Part shown: piece after piece, positions 25,022 through 33,374 of the stretch
Layout of the letters: each line of letters opens with the position of its first letter
Numbering within the stretch: the first letter of the stretch is position 1
NCBI RefSeq assembly: GCF_000178115.2
Contig: NC_014828.1
Span: forward strand, 767,501 to 831,500
Direction: 5' to 3'
DNA length: 64,000 nucleotides
From: Ethanoligenens harbinense YUAN-3
Lineage (GTDB): Bacteria > Bacillota > Clostridia > Oscillospirales > Ethanoligenentaceae
The notes under the pieces: model-generated
Database searches by the model: none
Seen by the model: the letters and a program-made list of their open reading frames with translations, nothing else
Told to the model about the DNA's origin: nothing
Translations under genes and position numbers: made by a program

Positions 25022-26419
25022 TCAGTGCGTGAACCCTTTGATGTCCCCCCGCTTTGCCCGATCGGCCCGGGGATGCGCGCGTCCCAGCGTTTCGATGGCA
25101 AGATGGATATCTTCCATCAGCCTCTGCGCCAGATTCAAAGACATATCGCTGCGGCAGACCAGGCGGCAGACGATGATATTCTGTGCATGATTTGGCAGCG
25201 GATAGACCGGAACCTGCCACCCGTTTCGCTCCAACTGGTCGGACAGATCGTATAGCGTCCAGTCTGCCGCCTGCTCTTTCATCGTGAAGCAAACGACGGG
25301 GATGCTGTCGCCGCGGTTGATAAGGGCGAACAGACCGGTGGCATCCAGATTTTCCGCGAGGTAATCCGCGATCTTCCGCGTGTGCCGGTGGACCCTGCAA
25401 TATCCGTCGTAGCCCAGCCGCAGAAAATTGTAATACTGACCGATGATGTGGCTGGCGGAACGTGAGAAGTTGATCGCCATGGTGGGCATGGTGCCGCCGA
25501 GGTAATTAACCTCGAAGATCAGCTCTTTGGGCAGGCAGGTTTTGTCCCGCCACACCACCCAGCCGATGCCCGGATAGACCAGTCCGTATTTATGCCCGGA
25601 GGTGTTGATGGAAACCACATTTTCCAGCCGGAAATCCCATTCCAGCTCCGGTTGGGAAAACGGTGCGAACAGCCCGCCGGAAGCCGCGTCCACATGAATG
25701 TAGACCGTTTCCTCCGTTTGGCTGTTGTATTGCCCGACCGCCTTGTCCAGCAGCCGGATATCGTCGAATTTTCCGGTATAGGTCTGCCCCAGAATACCCA
25801 CTATGCCGATGGTGTACGCATCGACCGCCCGGATGGCCGCATTGACATCCAGACTCAGATGCTCCGGGTCCATCGGGACGGCGCGCAGTTCCACATCCCA
25901 ATAGACGCAGAATTTTTCCCAACAAACCTGATACCCCGAGGAAATGACGAGGTTCGGCTTTTTTTCGCAGATGTCCAGCCCCAAGCGCTGCGCCCGGTTG
26001 CGCCAGCGGAACTTCATGGCAAGGCCCGCCAGCATGCAGGCTTCGGACGAGCCCACCGTGGATGTGCCGATGAACTGGTTCTCGGGCGCGTGCCACAGGT
26101 CGGCAATGATATTCACACAGCGGTTTTCCAACTCGATGGTGCTGGGGTATTCCGATTTGTCGATGGCGTTTTTCTCGAGAGTGTCCGCCATCAGCCGGAT
26201 GGCTTCGTCTTCCATGAACGTGGAGCAGAACGTCGCCAGGTTCAGGCGGGCGTTGCCTTCGTCCAGCAGCTCGTTTTTAATCAGTCGGCAGGCGACGTCG
26301 GGCTCGATGGGCTGTTTTCGGAGTGTGTATTTGGGAATGTCAACGTCGTCATAAAGAGACAGGGTGTTCGCCGGATGAATCTTCTGGAGCTTTTCGTTGT
26401 TTTTGTTCTGGTGCAGCAT
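25022..26419 (-). CDS. gadB: Glutamate decarboxylase
   Basis: GadB converts glutamate to GABA and CO2 with PLP, consuming a cytoplasmic proton. The 465-residue length matches E. coli GadB. PLP-binding features are the Asp in IHVDAASGG (D244) and the Schiff-base Lys in NTSGHKYG (K277); substrate-site segments include EYPSTIELENRCVN and GTSTVGSSEA. The C-terminal tail ends in FTH, resembling the pH-sensing tail with a terminal His-x motif, though that role is inference. No glutamate/GABA antiporter is adjacent. The start is ATG 26419 with AAAGGAG upstream. It follows nspC on the same strand but behind a terminator. Confidence 0.96.
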   Translation of the reverse strand: MLHQNKNNEKLQKIHPANTLSLYDDVDIPKYTLRKQPIEPDVACRLIKNELLDEGNARLNLATFCSTFMEDEAIRLMADTLEKNAIDKSEYPSTIELENRCVNIIADLWHAPENQFIGTSTVGSSEACMLAGLAMKFRWRNRAQRLGLDICEKKPNLVISSGYQVCWEKFCVYWDVELRAVPMDPEHLSLDVNAAIRAVDAYTIGIVGILGQTYTGKFDDIRLLDKAVGQYNSQTEETVYIHVDAASGGLFAPFSQPELEWDFRLENVVSINTSGHKYGLVYPGIGWVVWRDKTCLPKELIFEVNYLGGTMPTMAINFSRSASHIIGQYYNFLRLGYDGYCRVHRHTRKIADYLAENLDATGLFALINRGDSIPVVCFTMKEQAADWTLYDLSDQLERNGWQVPVYPLPNHAQNIIVCRLVCRSDMSLNLAQRLMEDIHLAIETLGRAHPRADRAKRGDIKGFTH

Positions 26420-26529
26420 ATTGCAGCACTCCTTTCGTGCCTGTGCCCGATTGGAACGGCGGCTGTGGTGCCCGCCGCTATTCTTTATTGTATTCGCCCG
26501 CGCGGGTGTTTTCAACTGCAGGAATACAG

Positions 26530-26561
26530 AAAAACGCGTCCACAGATGTGGGCGCGTTTTT
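26530..26561 (-). terminator. Intrinsic terminator after nspC
   Basis: AAAAACGCGTCCACA/TGTGGGCGCGTTTTT forms a stem with one mismatched base and has T-tracts in both directions. It separates the polyamine operon from gadB. Confidence 0.85.
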
Positions 26562-26570
26562 GTGTCCGAT

Positions 26571-27698
26571 TCAGGACAGCCTGCATTTGAAATCATTGTA
26601 GCCGAAGCGGTGCAGAAGCTTGCAGTCGCCGTCTGCATTGCGCAGGGCGATGGACGGCAGGGGCATGCCGTTGAACGTGTTGTTTTTTACCATCGAATAA
26701 ATGGCCATGTCGCCGAACGTGAGCCGGTCGCCGGGCGCAAGCGGCCGGTCGAACGAATAGTCGCCGATGACGTCGCCCGCCAGGCAGGTGGGGCCGCCTA
26801 ACCGGTAGGTGTACGGTTTCTCATCCGGTATACCTGCCCCCAAAAGCGGCGGGCGGTAGGGCATTTCGAGTACGTCGGGCATGTGGCAGGCGGCGGAGGT
26901 ATCCAGAATGGCGATGTCGATGCCGTTGCGAAACGTGTCCAGCACTGTGGTGACGAGGAAGCCGGCGTTCAGCGCCACCGCTTCGCCCGGCTCCAGATAG
27001 ACCTGCACGCCGTAGGTCTCCTGCACCCGGTGGATGCAGGCTTCCAGCGCGGCGAGGTCGTACCCTTCGCGGGTGATGTGGTGCCCGCCGCCGAAATTGA
27101 GCCATTTCATCCGGGGCAGCCACGGCCCGAACTGTTCTTCCACCGCTTCCACCGTGCGGACGAGCGGGGCGGCGTCCTGTTCGCAGAGCGTGTGGAAATG
27201 CAGGCCCTCTACACCGTCCAGCCGGTCGGGGCGAAAGTTTTCGCGCGTGACGCCCAGACGCGAGCCGGGCGCACAAGGGTCGTAGAGCTCATGCCCTTCC
27301 TGCGTGGAGTATGCGGGGTTGATGCGCAGGCCCACGCTCTTGCCGGCGCGCAGCGCCCGGTTTTTGAATTTTTCCAACTGCGAAAACGAGTTGAAGATGA
27401 TGTGATCGCAGAGCGACACAATCTCGTCGAAGTCTTCGTTGCGGTAGCCGGGGGAGAAGACATGGTTCTCCTTGTCCATCTCCTCCCGGCCGAGCCGGGC
27501 TTCATACAGGCCGCTGGCCGCCGTGCCGCTGAGGTATTGCCCAATGAGCGGATAGAGCGCATACATGGAGAACGCTTTTTGCGCCAGCAGGATGCGGCAG
27601 CCGGTGCGGTCCATCACGCCGCGCAGGATATCCAGGTTGCGCACGAGCAGGGATTCGTCCACCACATAGCAGGGGGTGGAGAGCTGTTCCGTCCGCAT
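26571..27698 (-). CDS. nspC: Carboxynorspermidine/carboxyspermidine decarboxylase
   Basis: NspC is a PLP-dependent fold-III decarboxylase that removes the carboxyl of carboxy(nor)spermidine to give (nor)spermidine. The 375-residue protein begins STPCYVVDESLLVRNLDIL. The PLP lysine is in LLAQKAFSMYAL. It also has NFGGGHHITREGYD, LEPGEAVALNAGF and the AACHMPDVLEMPYRP segment typical of the family. It is the last gene of the operon and begins 1 nt after the CANSDH stop, implying tight translational coupling. Confidence 0.96.
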   Translation of the reverse strand: MRTEQLSTPCYVVDESLLVRNLDILRGVMDRTGCRILLAQKAFSMYALYPLIGQYLSGTAASGLYEARLGREEMDKENHVFSPGYRNEDFDEIVSLCDHIIFNSFSQLEKFKNRALRAGKSVGLRINPAYSTQEGHELYDPCAPGSRLGVTRENFRPDRLDGVEGLHFHTLCEQDAAPLVRTVEAVEEQFGPWLPRMKWLNFGGGHHITREGYDLAALEACIHRVQETYGVQVYLEPGEAVALNAGFLVTTVLDTFRNGIDIAILDTSAACHMPDVLEMPYRPPLLGAGIPDEKPYTYRLGGPTCLAGDVIGDYSFDRPLAPGDRLTFGDMAIYSMVKNNTFNGMPLPSIALRNADGDCKLLHRFGYNDFKCRLS

Positions 27699-27699
27699 C

Positions 27700-28899
27700 T
27701 CAGTCCACCAGATCGGGGTGAAAGCTCTCTTTCCACGGCAGGCCCCATTTGTTCAGCGCGGCCATGAACGGATCGGGATCGAACTCCTCGATGTTGTGCA
27801 CACCGGGCGTGTTCCATGTGCCCGAAAGCAGCATGGATGCCCCGATCATGGCGGGAACGCCGGTGGTGTAGGCCACGGCCTGCATCCCGGTCTCTTTGTA
27901 GCAGGCCTGATGGTCGCAAATGTTGTAGAGGTAGTAGGTCTTTTCCTTTCCATCATTCACACCGCGGAAGATGCAGCCGATGTTGGTCTTTCCCTTGGTG
28001 CGCGGGCCGAGAGAAGCCGGATCGGGCAGCACCGCCTTGAGGAACTGGAGCGGCACGATCTGCATGCCCTGGTATTCAATGGGCTCGATGGAGGTCATCC
28101 CCACGTTCTCCAGGCAGCGCAGGTGAGTGAGGTAGCTCTGCCCGAAGGTCATAAAGAAGCGGATGCGCTTGATGCCGGGCATGTTCAGCGCAAGGGATTC
28201 GATCTCCTCGTGGTGCAGCAGATACATGTCCTTTTCACCGATCTCGGGGAAATCATAGACGCGCTTGATCTCCATTGGTTTGGTTTCCACCCAGTGCCCG
28301 TCTTCCCAATAGCTGCCGTTGGCCGACACCTCGCGGATGTTGATCTCGGGGTTGAAGTTGGTGGCGAACGGATAGCCGTGGTCGCCCGCGTTGCAGTCGA
28401 GAATGTCGATGTAGTGGATTTCGTCGAACTGGTGCTTGAGGGCATAGGCGGAGAACACGCTGGTCACGCCCGGGTCGAAGCCGCTGCCGAGCAGCGCGGT
28501 GATGCCGGCCTGCTCAAAGCGCTCGCGGTAGGCCCACTGCCATTTGTATTCGAACTTGGCGGTGTCTTCCGGCTCGTAGTTGGCGGTATCCACATAATTC
28601 GTTCTGGTGGCGAGACAGGCGTCCATAATGGTGAGGTCCTGATAGGGCAGGGCGAGGTTGAGCACCACGTCCGGTTTTTCCCGTTGAATGAGGGCGACGA
28701 GCTCGTCCACCTTGTCGGCGTCCACTTGCGCGGTGGTGATTTTTGTTTTGCCGCCGTCGAGCTTGGCTTTAACCGCGTCGCATTTCGATTTGGTGCGGCT
28801 GGCGATGCAGATTTCTTCAAACACGGCGCTGTTCTGGCAGCATTTGTGAATGGCTACCTGAGCCACGCCCCCGCAGCCGATGATGAGTGCTTTTCCCAT
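27700..28899 (-). CDS. Carboxynorspermidine/carboxyspermidine synthase (saccharopine dehydrogenase family)
   Basis: This 399-residue NAD(P)H-dependent enzyme condenses aspartate semialdehyde with putrescine or diaminopropane to form carboxyspermidine or carboxynorspermidine. The N-terminal Rossmann motif is ALIIGCGGVAQVAIHKC, followed by VNLALPYQDLTIMDACL, NYVDTANYEPED and GSGFDPGVTSVF, all typical of the saccharopine-dehydrogenase-like CANSDH group. Its pairing with nspC downstream supports this specific role over lysine metabolism. Confidence 0.95.
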   Translation of the reverse strand: MGKALIIGCGGVAQVAIHKCCQNSAVFEEICIASRTKSKCDAVKAKLDGGKTKITTAQVDADKVDELVALIQREKPDVVLNLALPYQDLTIMDACLATRTNYVDTANYEPEDTAKFEYKWQWAYRERFEQAGITALLGSGFDPGVTSVFSAYALKHQFDEIHYIDILDCNAGDHGYPFATNFNPEINIREVSANGSYWEDGHWVETKPMEIKRVYDFPEIGEKDMYLLHHEEIESLALNMPGIKRIRFFMTFGQSYLTHLRCLENVGMTSIEPIEYQGMQIVPLQFLKAVLPDPASLGPRTKGKTNIGCIFRGVNDGKEKTYYLYNICDHQACYKETGMQAVAYTTGVPAMIGASMLLSGTWNTPGVHNIEEFDPDPFMAALNKWGLPWKESFHPDLVD

Positions 28900-28926
28900 G
28901 ATGTTCGTTCTCCTTTGTTGTCTGTT

Positions 28927-29784
28927 TTATGCTTCTTCGACCTTTTGCAGAATCTCCTGCACATAGGTCGGCAGGGCAAACGCCGCGCTGTGCAGGTTCG
29001 TATTATAGTAATGCGCCGGGATGCGCAGGGCATTCCACGCGTCGGGGCGGAAATCGTGCGTGGGGTGATATTTTTTAGACGCAAATCCAAAGAGCCAATG
29101 CCCGGACGGATAGGTGGGGATATGCGCCTGGTAGACGCGACTGATGGGGAACCGGGCCCGGATGCGCTGGTGCGCGCGCTGCATGGCGGCGGCATCTTTG
29201 GCGTAGAACGGGCTTTCGTGCTGGTTGACCATGATGCCGTCTTCCCGCAGGGCCTTGAAGCAGTTGCCGTAGAACTCCTTGGTGAACAGGTCCTCGCCCG
29301 GCCCGAACGGGTCGGTGGAATCGACGAGGATGACGTCGTATTCGTTTTCGTGCGAGCGGGTGTATTTCAAGCCGTCTTCATAGCGGATGTGTACGCGCGG
29401 GTCGTTCAGCCGACAGGCCGTTTGCGGCAGGAATTCCCGACACGCGTCCACCACCACCTCGTCGATCTCAATAAGGTCGATGCGTTCCACCGAGCGGTAC
29501 TTGGTGAGCTCGCGCACCGCGCCGCCGTCGCCTCCCCCGATGACGAGGATGCGCCGGGGGTTCGGGTGCACCGCCATGGGCACATGCGCAATCATTTCGT
29601 GGTAGATGAATTCGTCCTTTTCGGTAAGCATGATATAACCGTCCAGCACGAGGATGCGGCCGAACTCGATCGATTCAAAAATATCAATGCGCTGGAATTG
29701 GCTCTGCGCGGAATAGAGCTGCCGGTCCACCTTGATGGAAAACCGCACGTTGTCCGTATGGAGCTCCGTAAACCAAAGTTCCAA
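28927..29784 (-). CDS. speE: Spermidine synthase (polyamine aminopropyltransferase)
   Basis: SpeE transfers an aminopropyl group from decarboxylated S-adenosylmethionine to putrescine. The 285-residue protein shows FQRIDIFESIEFGRILVLDG, DEFIYHEMIAHVPM, the nucleotide-binding VIGGGDGGAVRE, IDEVVVDACREFLP, and DVILVDSTDPFGPGEDLF with the catalytic Asp region. I chose a TTG start because AAAGGAG lies 7 nt upstream and the next residues (ELWFTELH) match the family start. It begins 2 nt beyond the speA stop. No speD for decarboxylated SAM is present in the operon. Confidence 0.95.
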   Translation of the reverse strand: MELWFTELHTDNVRFSIKVDRQLYSAQSQFQRIDIFESIEFGRILVLDGYIMLTEKDEFIYHEMIAHVPMAVHPNPRRILVIGGGDGGAVRELTKYRSVERIDLIEIDEVVVDACREFLPQTACRLNDPRVHIRYEDGLKYTRSHENEYDVILVDSTDPFGPGEDLFTKEFYGNCFKALREDGIMVNQHESPFYAKDAAAMQRAHQRIRARFPISRVYQAHIPTYPSGHWLFGFASKKYHPTHDFRPDAWNALRIPAHYYNTNLHSAAFALPTYVQEILQKVEEA

Positions 29785-29786
29785 GT

Positions 29787-31241
29787 TTAAACTCCTTTCA
29801 GCACGTTCAGATGCTTGATCTCGAGGTCTTCCGGCCCCGTCATGGAACAGCCTTTTTCCTTGGCGTAGGCGATGTAGTCCAAAATATCCCGGGTGATGCG
29901 TTCGCCTGGCGCCAGCACCGGGATGCCCGGCGGGTAGCACATGACGAACTCGCTGCACACGCGGCCTTCCGTTTTCTCGAGCGGCAGAGATTCTTTTTCT
30001 GCGTAGAACGCGTGCTGCGGCGTGGTGACCACCTGCGGGCTGATATATTCCTGCGTGAGCATGCCGGCTTTGTCCTGCCGATAGAGCCGCCGGACCTCGG
30101 AGAGCGCGCTCACCAGCCGCTCCACATTCTGCCTGCTGTCGCCCAGCGAGACATAGGCAAGGATGTTGCCGATGTCGCCGAACTCGATCTGGATGTCGTA
30201 TTCGTCCCGCAGCAGGTCGTAGACCTCCACGCCAGCCAGCCCGATATCCAGCGTGTGCACGGAGAGCTTGGTCACGTCGAAATCGAACACGCTGTCCCCG
30301 TTGATGAGCTCTTTTGAGAAAGCGTCGTAATCGCCGATGGCGTTGATTTCATTTCTGGCGTACTGTGCGAGTGCGGCAACCTGTGCAAAGACCGCCTCGC
30401 CGCGCAACGCAAGGTTGCGGCGCGAAATATCCAGACTGGAGAGCAGCAGATAGGAGCCGCTGGTGGTCTGGGTGAGGTTGATGATCTGCCGGACATAGCC
30501 CGCGTTCATGGCGGGACCGGTGAGCAGGATGGAGCTTTGCGTGAGGCTGCCGCCTGATTTGTGCATGCTCACCGCAGCCATGTCCGCTCCGGCCGCCATG
30601 GCGGACACGGGCAGATCTTTCCCGAAATAGAAATGCGTACCGTGCGCTTCGTCCGCCAGCACCTTGATGCCGTGCGCGTGCGCCAGCTTCACAATGCCGC
30701 ACAGGTCGGAGCAGATGCCGTAATAGGTGGGGTTGTTGACGAGGATGGCCACCGCGTCCGGGTTCTCGCGGATGGCCTGTTCCACTTGTGCCAGGGACAT
30801 GCCCAGCGAGATGCCGAGCCTTGTGTCTACTTCCGGGTTGACATAGACCGGCTCCGCGCCGCAGAGCACCAGTGCGTTGATGACGCTGCGGTGCACGTTG
30901 CGCGGCAGGATGATCTTGTCGCCTTTTTTGCTGACGGAAAGCACCATGCCCTGCACGGCTGAAGTGGTGCCGCCCACCATGAAGAATGCGTGTGCCGCGC
31001 CGAACGCCTCGGCCGCCAGCTCCTCCGCATCCTTGATGACGGACACGGGGTGGATGAGATTGTCGAGCGGCTTCATGGAATTGACGTCCACCGACACGCA
31101 TTGTTCCCCCAGAAAACGGGTCAATTCCGGGTTGCCCTTGCCGTGCTTGTGGCCCGGTACGTCGAACGGGACCACACGCATCTGTTTGAAACGCTCCAAT
31201 GCCTCATATATGGGCATGCGTTCCTGAGAAAGCTGCTGCAT
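29787..31241 (-). CDS. speA: Arginine decarboxylase of the Orn/Lys/Arg (fold I) family
   Basis: This 484-residue PLP enzyme most likely decarboxylates arginine to agmatine, as B. subtilis SpeA does; lysine or ornithine cannot be excluded from sequence alone. Motifs are FDVPGHKHGKGNPEL, FFMVGGTTSAVQGM, LADEAHGTHFYF and the PLP lysine K228 in SMHKSGGSLTQSS. The C-terminal domain has CYPPGIPVLAPGE. A strong GGAGGGGG precedes the ATG. It is the first gene of speA-speE-CANSDH-nspC and sits behind a long structured leader ending in a terminator, so attenuation control is likely. Confidence 0.95.
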   Translation of the reverse strand: MQQLSQERMPIYEALERFKQMRVVPFDVPGHKHGKGNPELTRFLGEQCVSVDVNSMKPLDNLIHPVSVIKDAEELAAEAFGAAHAFFMVGGTTSAVQGMVLSVSKKGDKIILPRNVHRSVINALVLCGAEPVYVNPEVDTRLGISLGMSLAQVEQAIRENPDAVAILVNNPTYYGICSDLCGIVKLAHAHGIKVLADEAHGTHFYFGKDLPVSAMAAGADMAAVSMHKSGGSLTQSSILLTGPAMNAGYVRQIINLTQTTSGSYLLLSSLDISRRNLALRGEAVFAQVAALAQYARNEINAIGDYDAFSKELINGDSVFDFDVTKLSVHTLDIGLAGVEVYDLLRDEYDIQIEFGDIGNILAYVSLGDSRQNVERLVSALSEVRRLYRQDKAGMLTQEYISPQVVTTPQHAFYAEKESLPLEKTEGRVCSEFVMCYPPGIPVLAPGERITRDILDYIAYAKEKGCSMTGPEDLEIKHLNVLKGV

Positions 31242-31338
31242 GCACTTCCCCCTCCGTTTTTCTTATTTTTGGCTGGATGCCGGAGATTAATCCGCGCGCG
31301 GGTTTGCCGCACCCTCCGGGCATGTTGCGGGGGGATGG

Positions 31339-31713
31339 CAAAACAAAAAACGCAAGCGCATAGCGGCAGACCGCGTATCACTTGCGTTTCGATTCAACAG
31401 CGATTTTGTCCGGCGGAAAGCGTGTCCCGGCAGGGAGCCGCTTTCCGACTTTCAAAATGCAGGACTTTCAGAGTCTATACAGCAAAAACTTACTTTTACT
31501 ACTCTTATTGACCGTTTCACAAGTTGAGCGCGCGATCGCACCGGTTATAAGTAACCAACTTATAAAATCTGAGCGTTTTGCTCAATCAATAAGGCAACGA
31601 AAGTTGCCGGACGGCAATTGACCCGGCTGCCATAGCCCTGCCTTTCTTTTGGAAAGTGGTCAAAAAATTTTTGCTCATAATCTTTTGAAAAAACAGATAT
31701 TCAAAAAATTACA
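31339..31713 (-). ncRNA. Long structured leader RNA upstream of speA, ending in a terminator
   Basis: Transcription from the promoter at 31720-31748 would give about 370 nt before a strong terminator, then about 100 GC-rich nucleotides to speA with no second promoter visible. Stable hairpins are seen at 31593-31608 (GGCAAC/GTTGCC), 31571-31583 (GAGC/GCTC), 31546-31564 (TATAAGT/ACTTATA) and 31414-31447 (CGGAAAGCG/CGCTTTCCG). The terminator stem CTTGCGTTT/AAACGCAAG (31381-31389 and 31348-31356) is followed by a U-tract (31339-31350). I could not match it to a riboswitch or T-box class from memory. It may be an attenuator of speA or an independent small RNA. Confidence 0.65.
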
Positions 31714-31719
31714 GCTCTC

Positions 31720-31748
31720 ATTATATGGGCTTGTCCCGCAAAAGTCAA
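31720..31748 (-). promoter_or_regulatory. Promoter of the speA leader
   Basis: On the minus strand TTGACT (31748-31743), a 17-bp spacer and a perfect TATAAT (31725-31720) form a near-consensus promoter. It is divergent from the fumarase promoter about 45 bp away. Confidence 0.85.
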
Positions 31749-31793
31749 GGTTTTAGCCGCCGCGTACAATAATTTTACAATGCGGGGAGCCGT

Positions 31794-31822
31794 TTGAAAT
31801 ATCCCTGTCCATGTGCTATCAT
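31794..31822 (+). promoter_or_regulatory. Promoter of the fumarase-malic enzyme operon
   Basis: TTGAAA (31794-31799), a 17-bp spacer and TATCAT (31817-31822) lie about 110 bp upstream of the first gene. Confidence 0.6.
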
Positions 31823-31932
31823 AGCGTGGATATGTGTGTGCCGGGAAAGGGCGCGGTTGCCACTTTTTTCCGGCGCAGCGGAACGATATTGCGCCGCGCG
31901 GCTGCGCGGCCGGACGGGAAGGTGAGCAGCCT

Positions 31933-32778
31933 ATGCGGGAAATCAGCGCAGAAACCATCCGTGCAACGGTAAAAGACCTCTTTCTGCGGGCCAATTACAA
32001 CATCAGCCCGGAGATTCTCGCCGCTCTGAAAACGGGATTGAAAACGGAAGAATCCCCCACGGGCCGGGCGGTTTTGCGGCAGATCGTTGAAAACGACGAG
32101 ATTGCGGCGGCGGAGCGGGTGGCCATTTGCCAGGATACGGGGATGTCCGTCGTGTTCATCCGGCTGGGCCAGGAGGTCCATGTCGTGGGCGGCGGGTTCA
32201 ACGAGGCCATCGAACAGGGTGTGCGCGAGGCATACGCCGACGGCTATCTGCGCAAATCCATCGTGACCGACCCGGTCTTCGACCGGAAAAACACCGGCGA
32301 CAACACGCCCGCCGTGGTCCATGTGGACATCGTGCCGGGGGATACTTTGGAAATCGAGGTGTCGCCCAAGGGCTTTGGAAGCGAGAACATGAGCGCGCTG
32401 AAGATGCTCTCGCCGTCCGACGGCGAACAGGGCGTGCGCAGTTTCATCCTCGAAACCGCCCGCAAAGCGGGGCCGAACCCCTGCCCGCCCGTCATCATCG
32501 GGGTGGGTATCGGCGGCACCATCGAACTGGCGGCCAAAACAGCCAAAAAGGCCACGCTCCGGGAACCGGGGCGACACAACGCCGACCCCCGCTACGCCAA
32601 AATGGAGCGGGAACTGCTTGATGAAATCAACCGCATGGGCTTTGGCCCCGCGGGGCTGGGCGGCAGCACCACGGCGCTGGCTGTCCACATCGACTGGCTG
32701 CCCGCGCATATCGCCTCTCTGCCGGTGGTCGTCAACGTGTGCTGCCATGCCGCCCGCCACGCCCGAGCGGAGCTGTGA
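31933..32778 (+). CDS. Fumarate hydratase class I, alpha subunit
   Basis: The two-subunit iron-sulfur fumarase hydrates fumarate to malate. The 281-residue alpha subunit contains AICQDTGMSVVFIRLG (a cluster Cys), NTPAVVHVDIVPGD, PPVIIGVGIGGTIE, LGGSTTALAVHI and VNVCCHAARHARAEL, matching FumA/TtdA N-terminal homologues. L-tartrate dehydratase is the alternative, but malic enzyme downstream argues for fumarase. The start is ATG 31933 behind GGAAGGTGAG; a longer frame to 31834 lacks a ribosome site. The beta subunit starts 15 nt after the stop. Confidence 0.95.
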   Translation: MREISAETIRATVKDLFLRANYNISPEILAALKTGLKTEESPTGRAVLRQIVENDEIAAAERVAICQDTGMSVVFIRLGQEVHVVGGGFNEAIEQGVREAYADGYLRKSIVTDPVFDRKNTGDNTPAVVHVDIVPGDTLEIEVSPKGFGSENMSALKMLSPSDGEQGVRSFILETARKAGPNPCPPVIIGVGIGGTIELAAKTAKKATLREPGRHNADPRYAKMERELLDEINRMGFGPAGLGGSTTALAVHIDWLPAHIASLPVVVNVCCHAARHARAEL

Positions 32779-32793
32779 CGGAGAGGGTATATA

Positions 32794-33357
32794 ATGAACA
32801 TGGACACAGTAAAAAAAATCCAAACACCCCTGACGGACGAAGCGGTGGACGGGCTGAAAGCAGGGGACAGCGTACTGATCTCCGGCACGGTGTTCACCGC
32901 GCGCGACGCCGCGCATAAACGCCTGTTTCAGCTTTTGCAGGAGAACAGAAAACTGCCCGTGGACCTCAAAGGCCAGATCGTGTATTATGTAGGCCCTGCG
33001 CCTGCCAGCCCGGGACATGCCTGTGGCTCCGCCGGCCCAACCAGCAGCTACCGCATGGACGCCTACACGCCCGCCCTGTTGGACATCGGTCTCAAAGGGA
33101 TGATTGGCAAGGGGCTGCGCTCGCAGGTGGTGATCGACTCCATGCGGAAGAACCACTGCGTGTATTTCGCAGCCACGGGCGGCGCGGCGGCGCTGATTGC
33201 CAAAAGCATCCGCGCGGTTGAACCCATCGCATATGAGGACCTGGGAACAGAGGCCCTGCAAAAAATGATGGTGGTGGATTTCCCGGCCATCGTGGTCATT
33301 GATGCGCAGGGGAACAACCTCTATGAGACCGGTGCGGCGGCATACCGGAAGCTGTAA
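32794..33357 (+). CDS. Fumarate hydratase class I, beta subunit
   Basis: This 187-residue C-terminal-type subunit pairs with the alpha subunit to complete the [4Fe-4S] fumarase. Recognisable motifs are VLISGTVFTARDAAHKRL, YYVGPAPASPGHACGSAGPTSS, KGMIGKGLRSQVV and FAATGGAAALIAKSI. It lies between the alpha subunit and malic enzyme with short gaps, so the three form one operon. Confidence 0.96.
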   Translation: MNMDTVKKIQTPLTDEAVDGLKAGDSVLISGTVFTARDAAHKRLFQLLQENRKLPVDLKGQIVYYVGPAPASPGHACGSAGPTSSYRMDAYTPALLDIGLKGMIGKGLRSQVVIDSMRKNHCVYFAATGGAAALIAKSIRAVEPIAYEDLGTEALQKMMVVDFPAIVVIDAQGNNLYETGAAAYRKL

Positions 33358-33374
33358 AAAGAAAGGCGGAAACG

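Noticed and set aside
31339-31713. T-box riboswitch in the speA leader
   Set aside because: TGATACGCGG near the terminator is only loosely like the T-box sequence, lacks the TGGN core and lies inside the terminator hairpin; no specifier-loop stem I is recognisable.
31339-31713. tmRNA, RNase P RNA or SRP RNA at the speA leader
   Set aside because: The length is suggestive, but none of the conserved core sequences of these RNAs is present on either strand.
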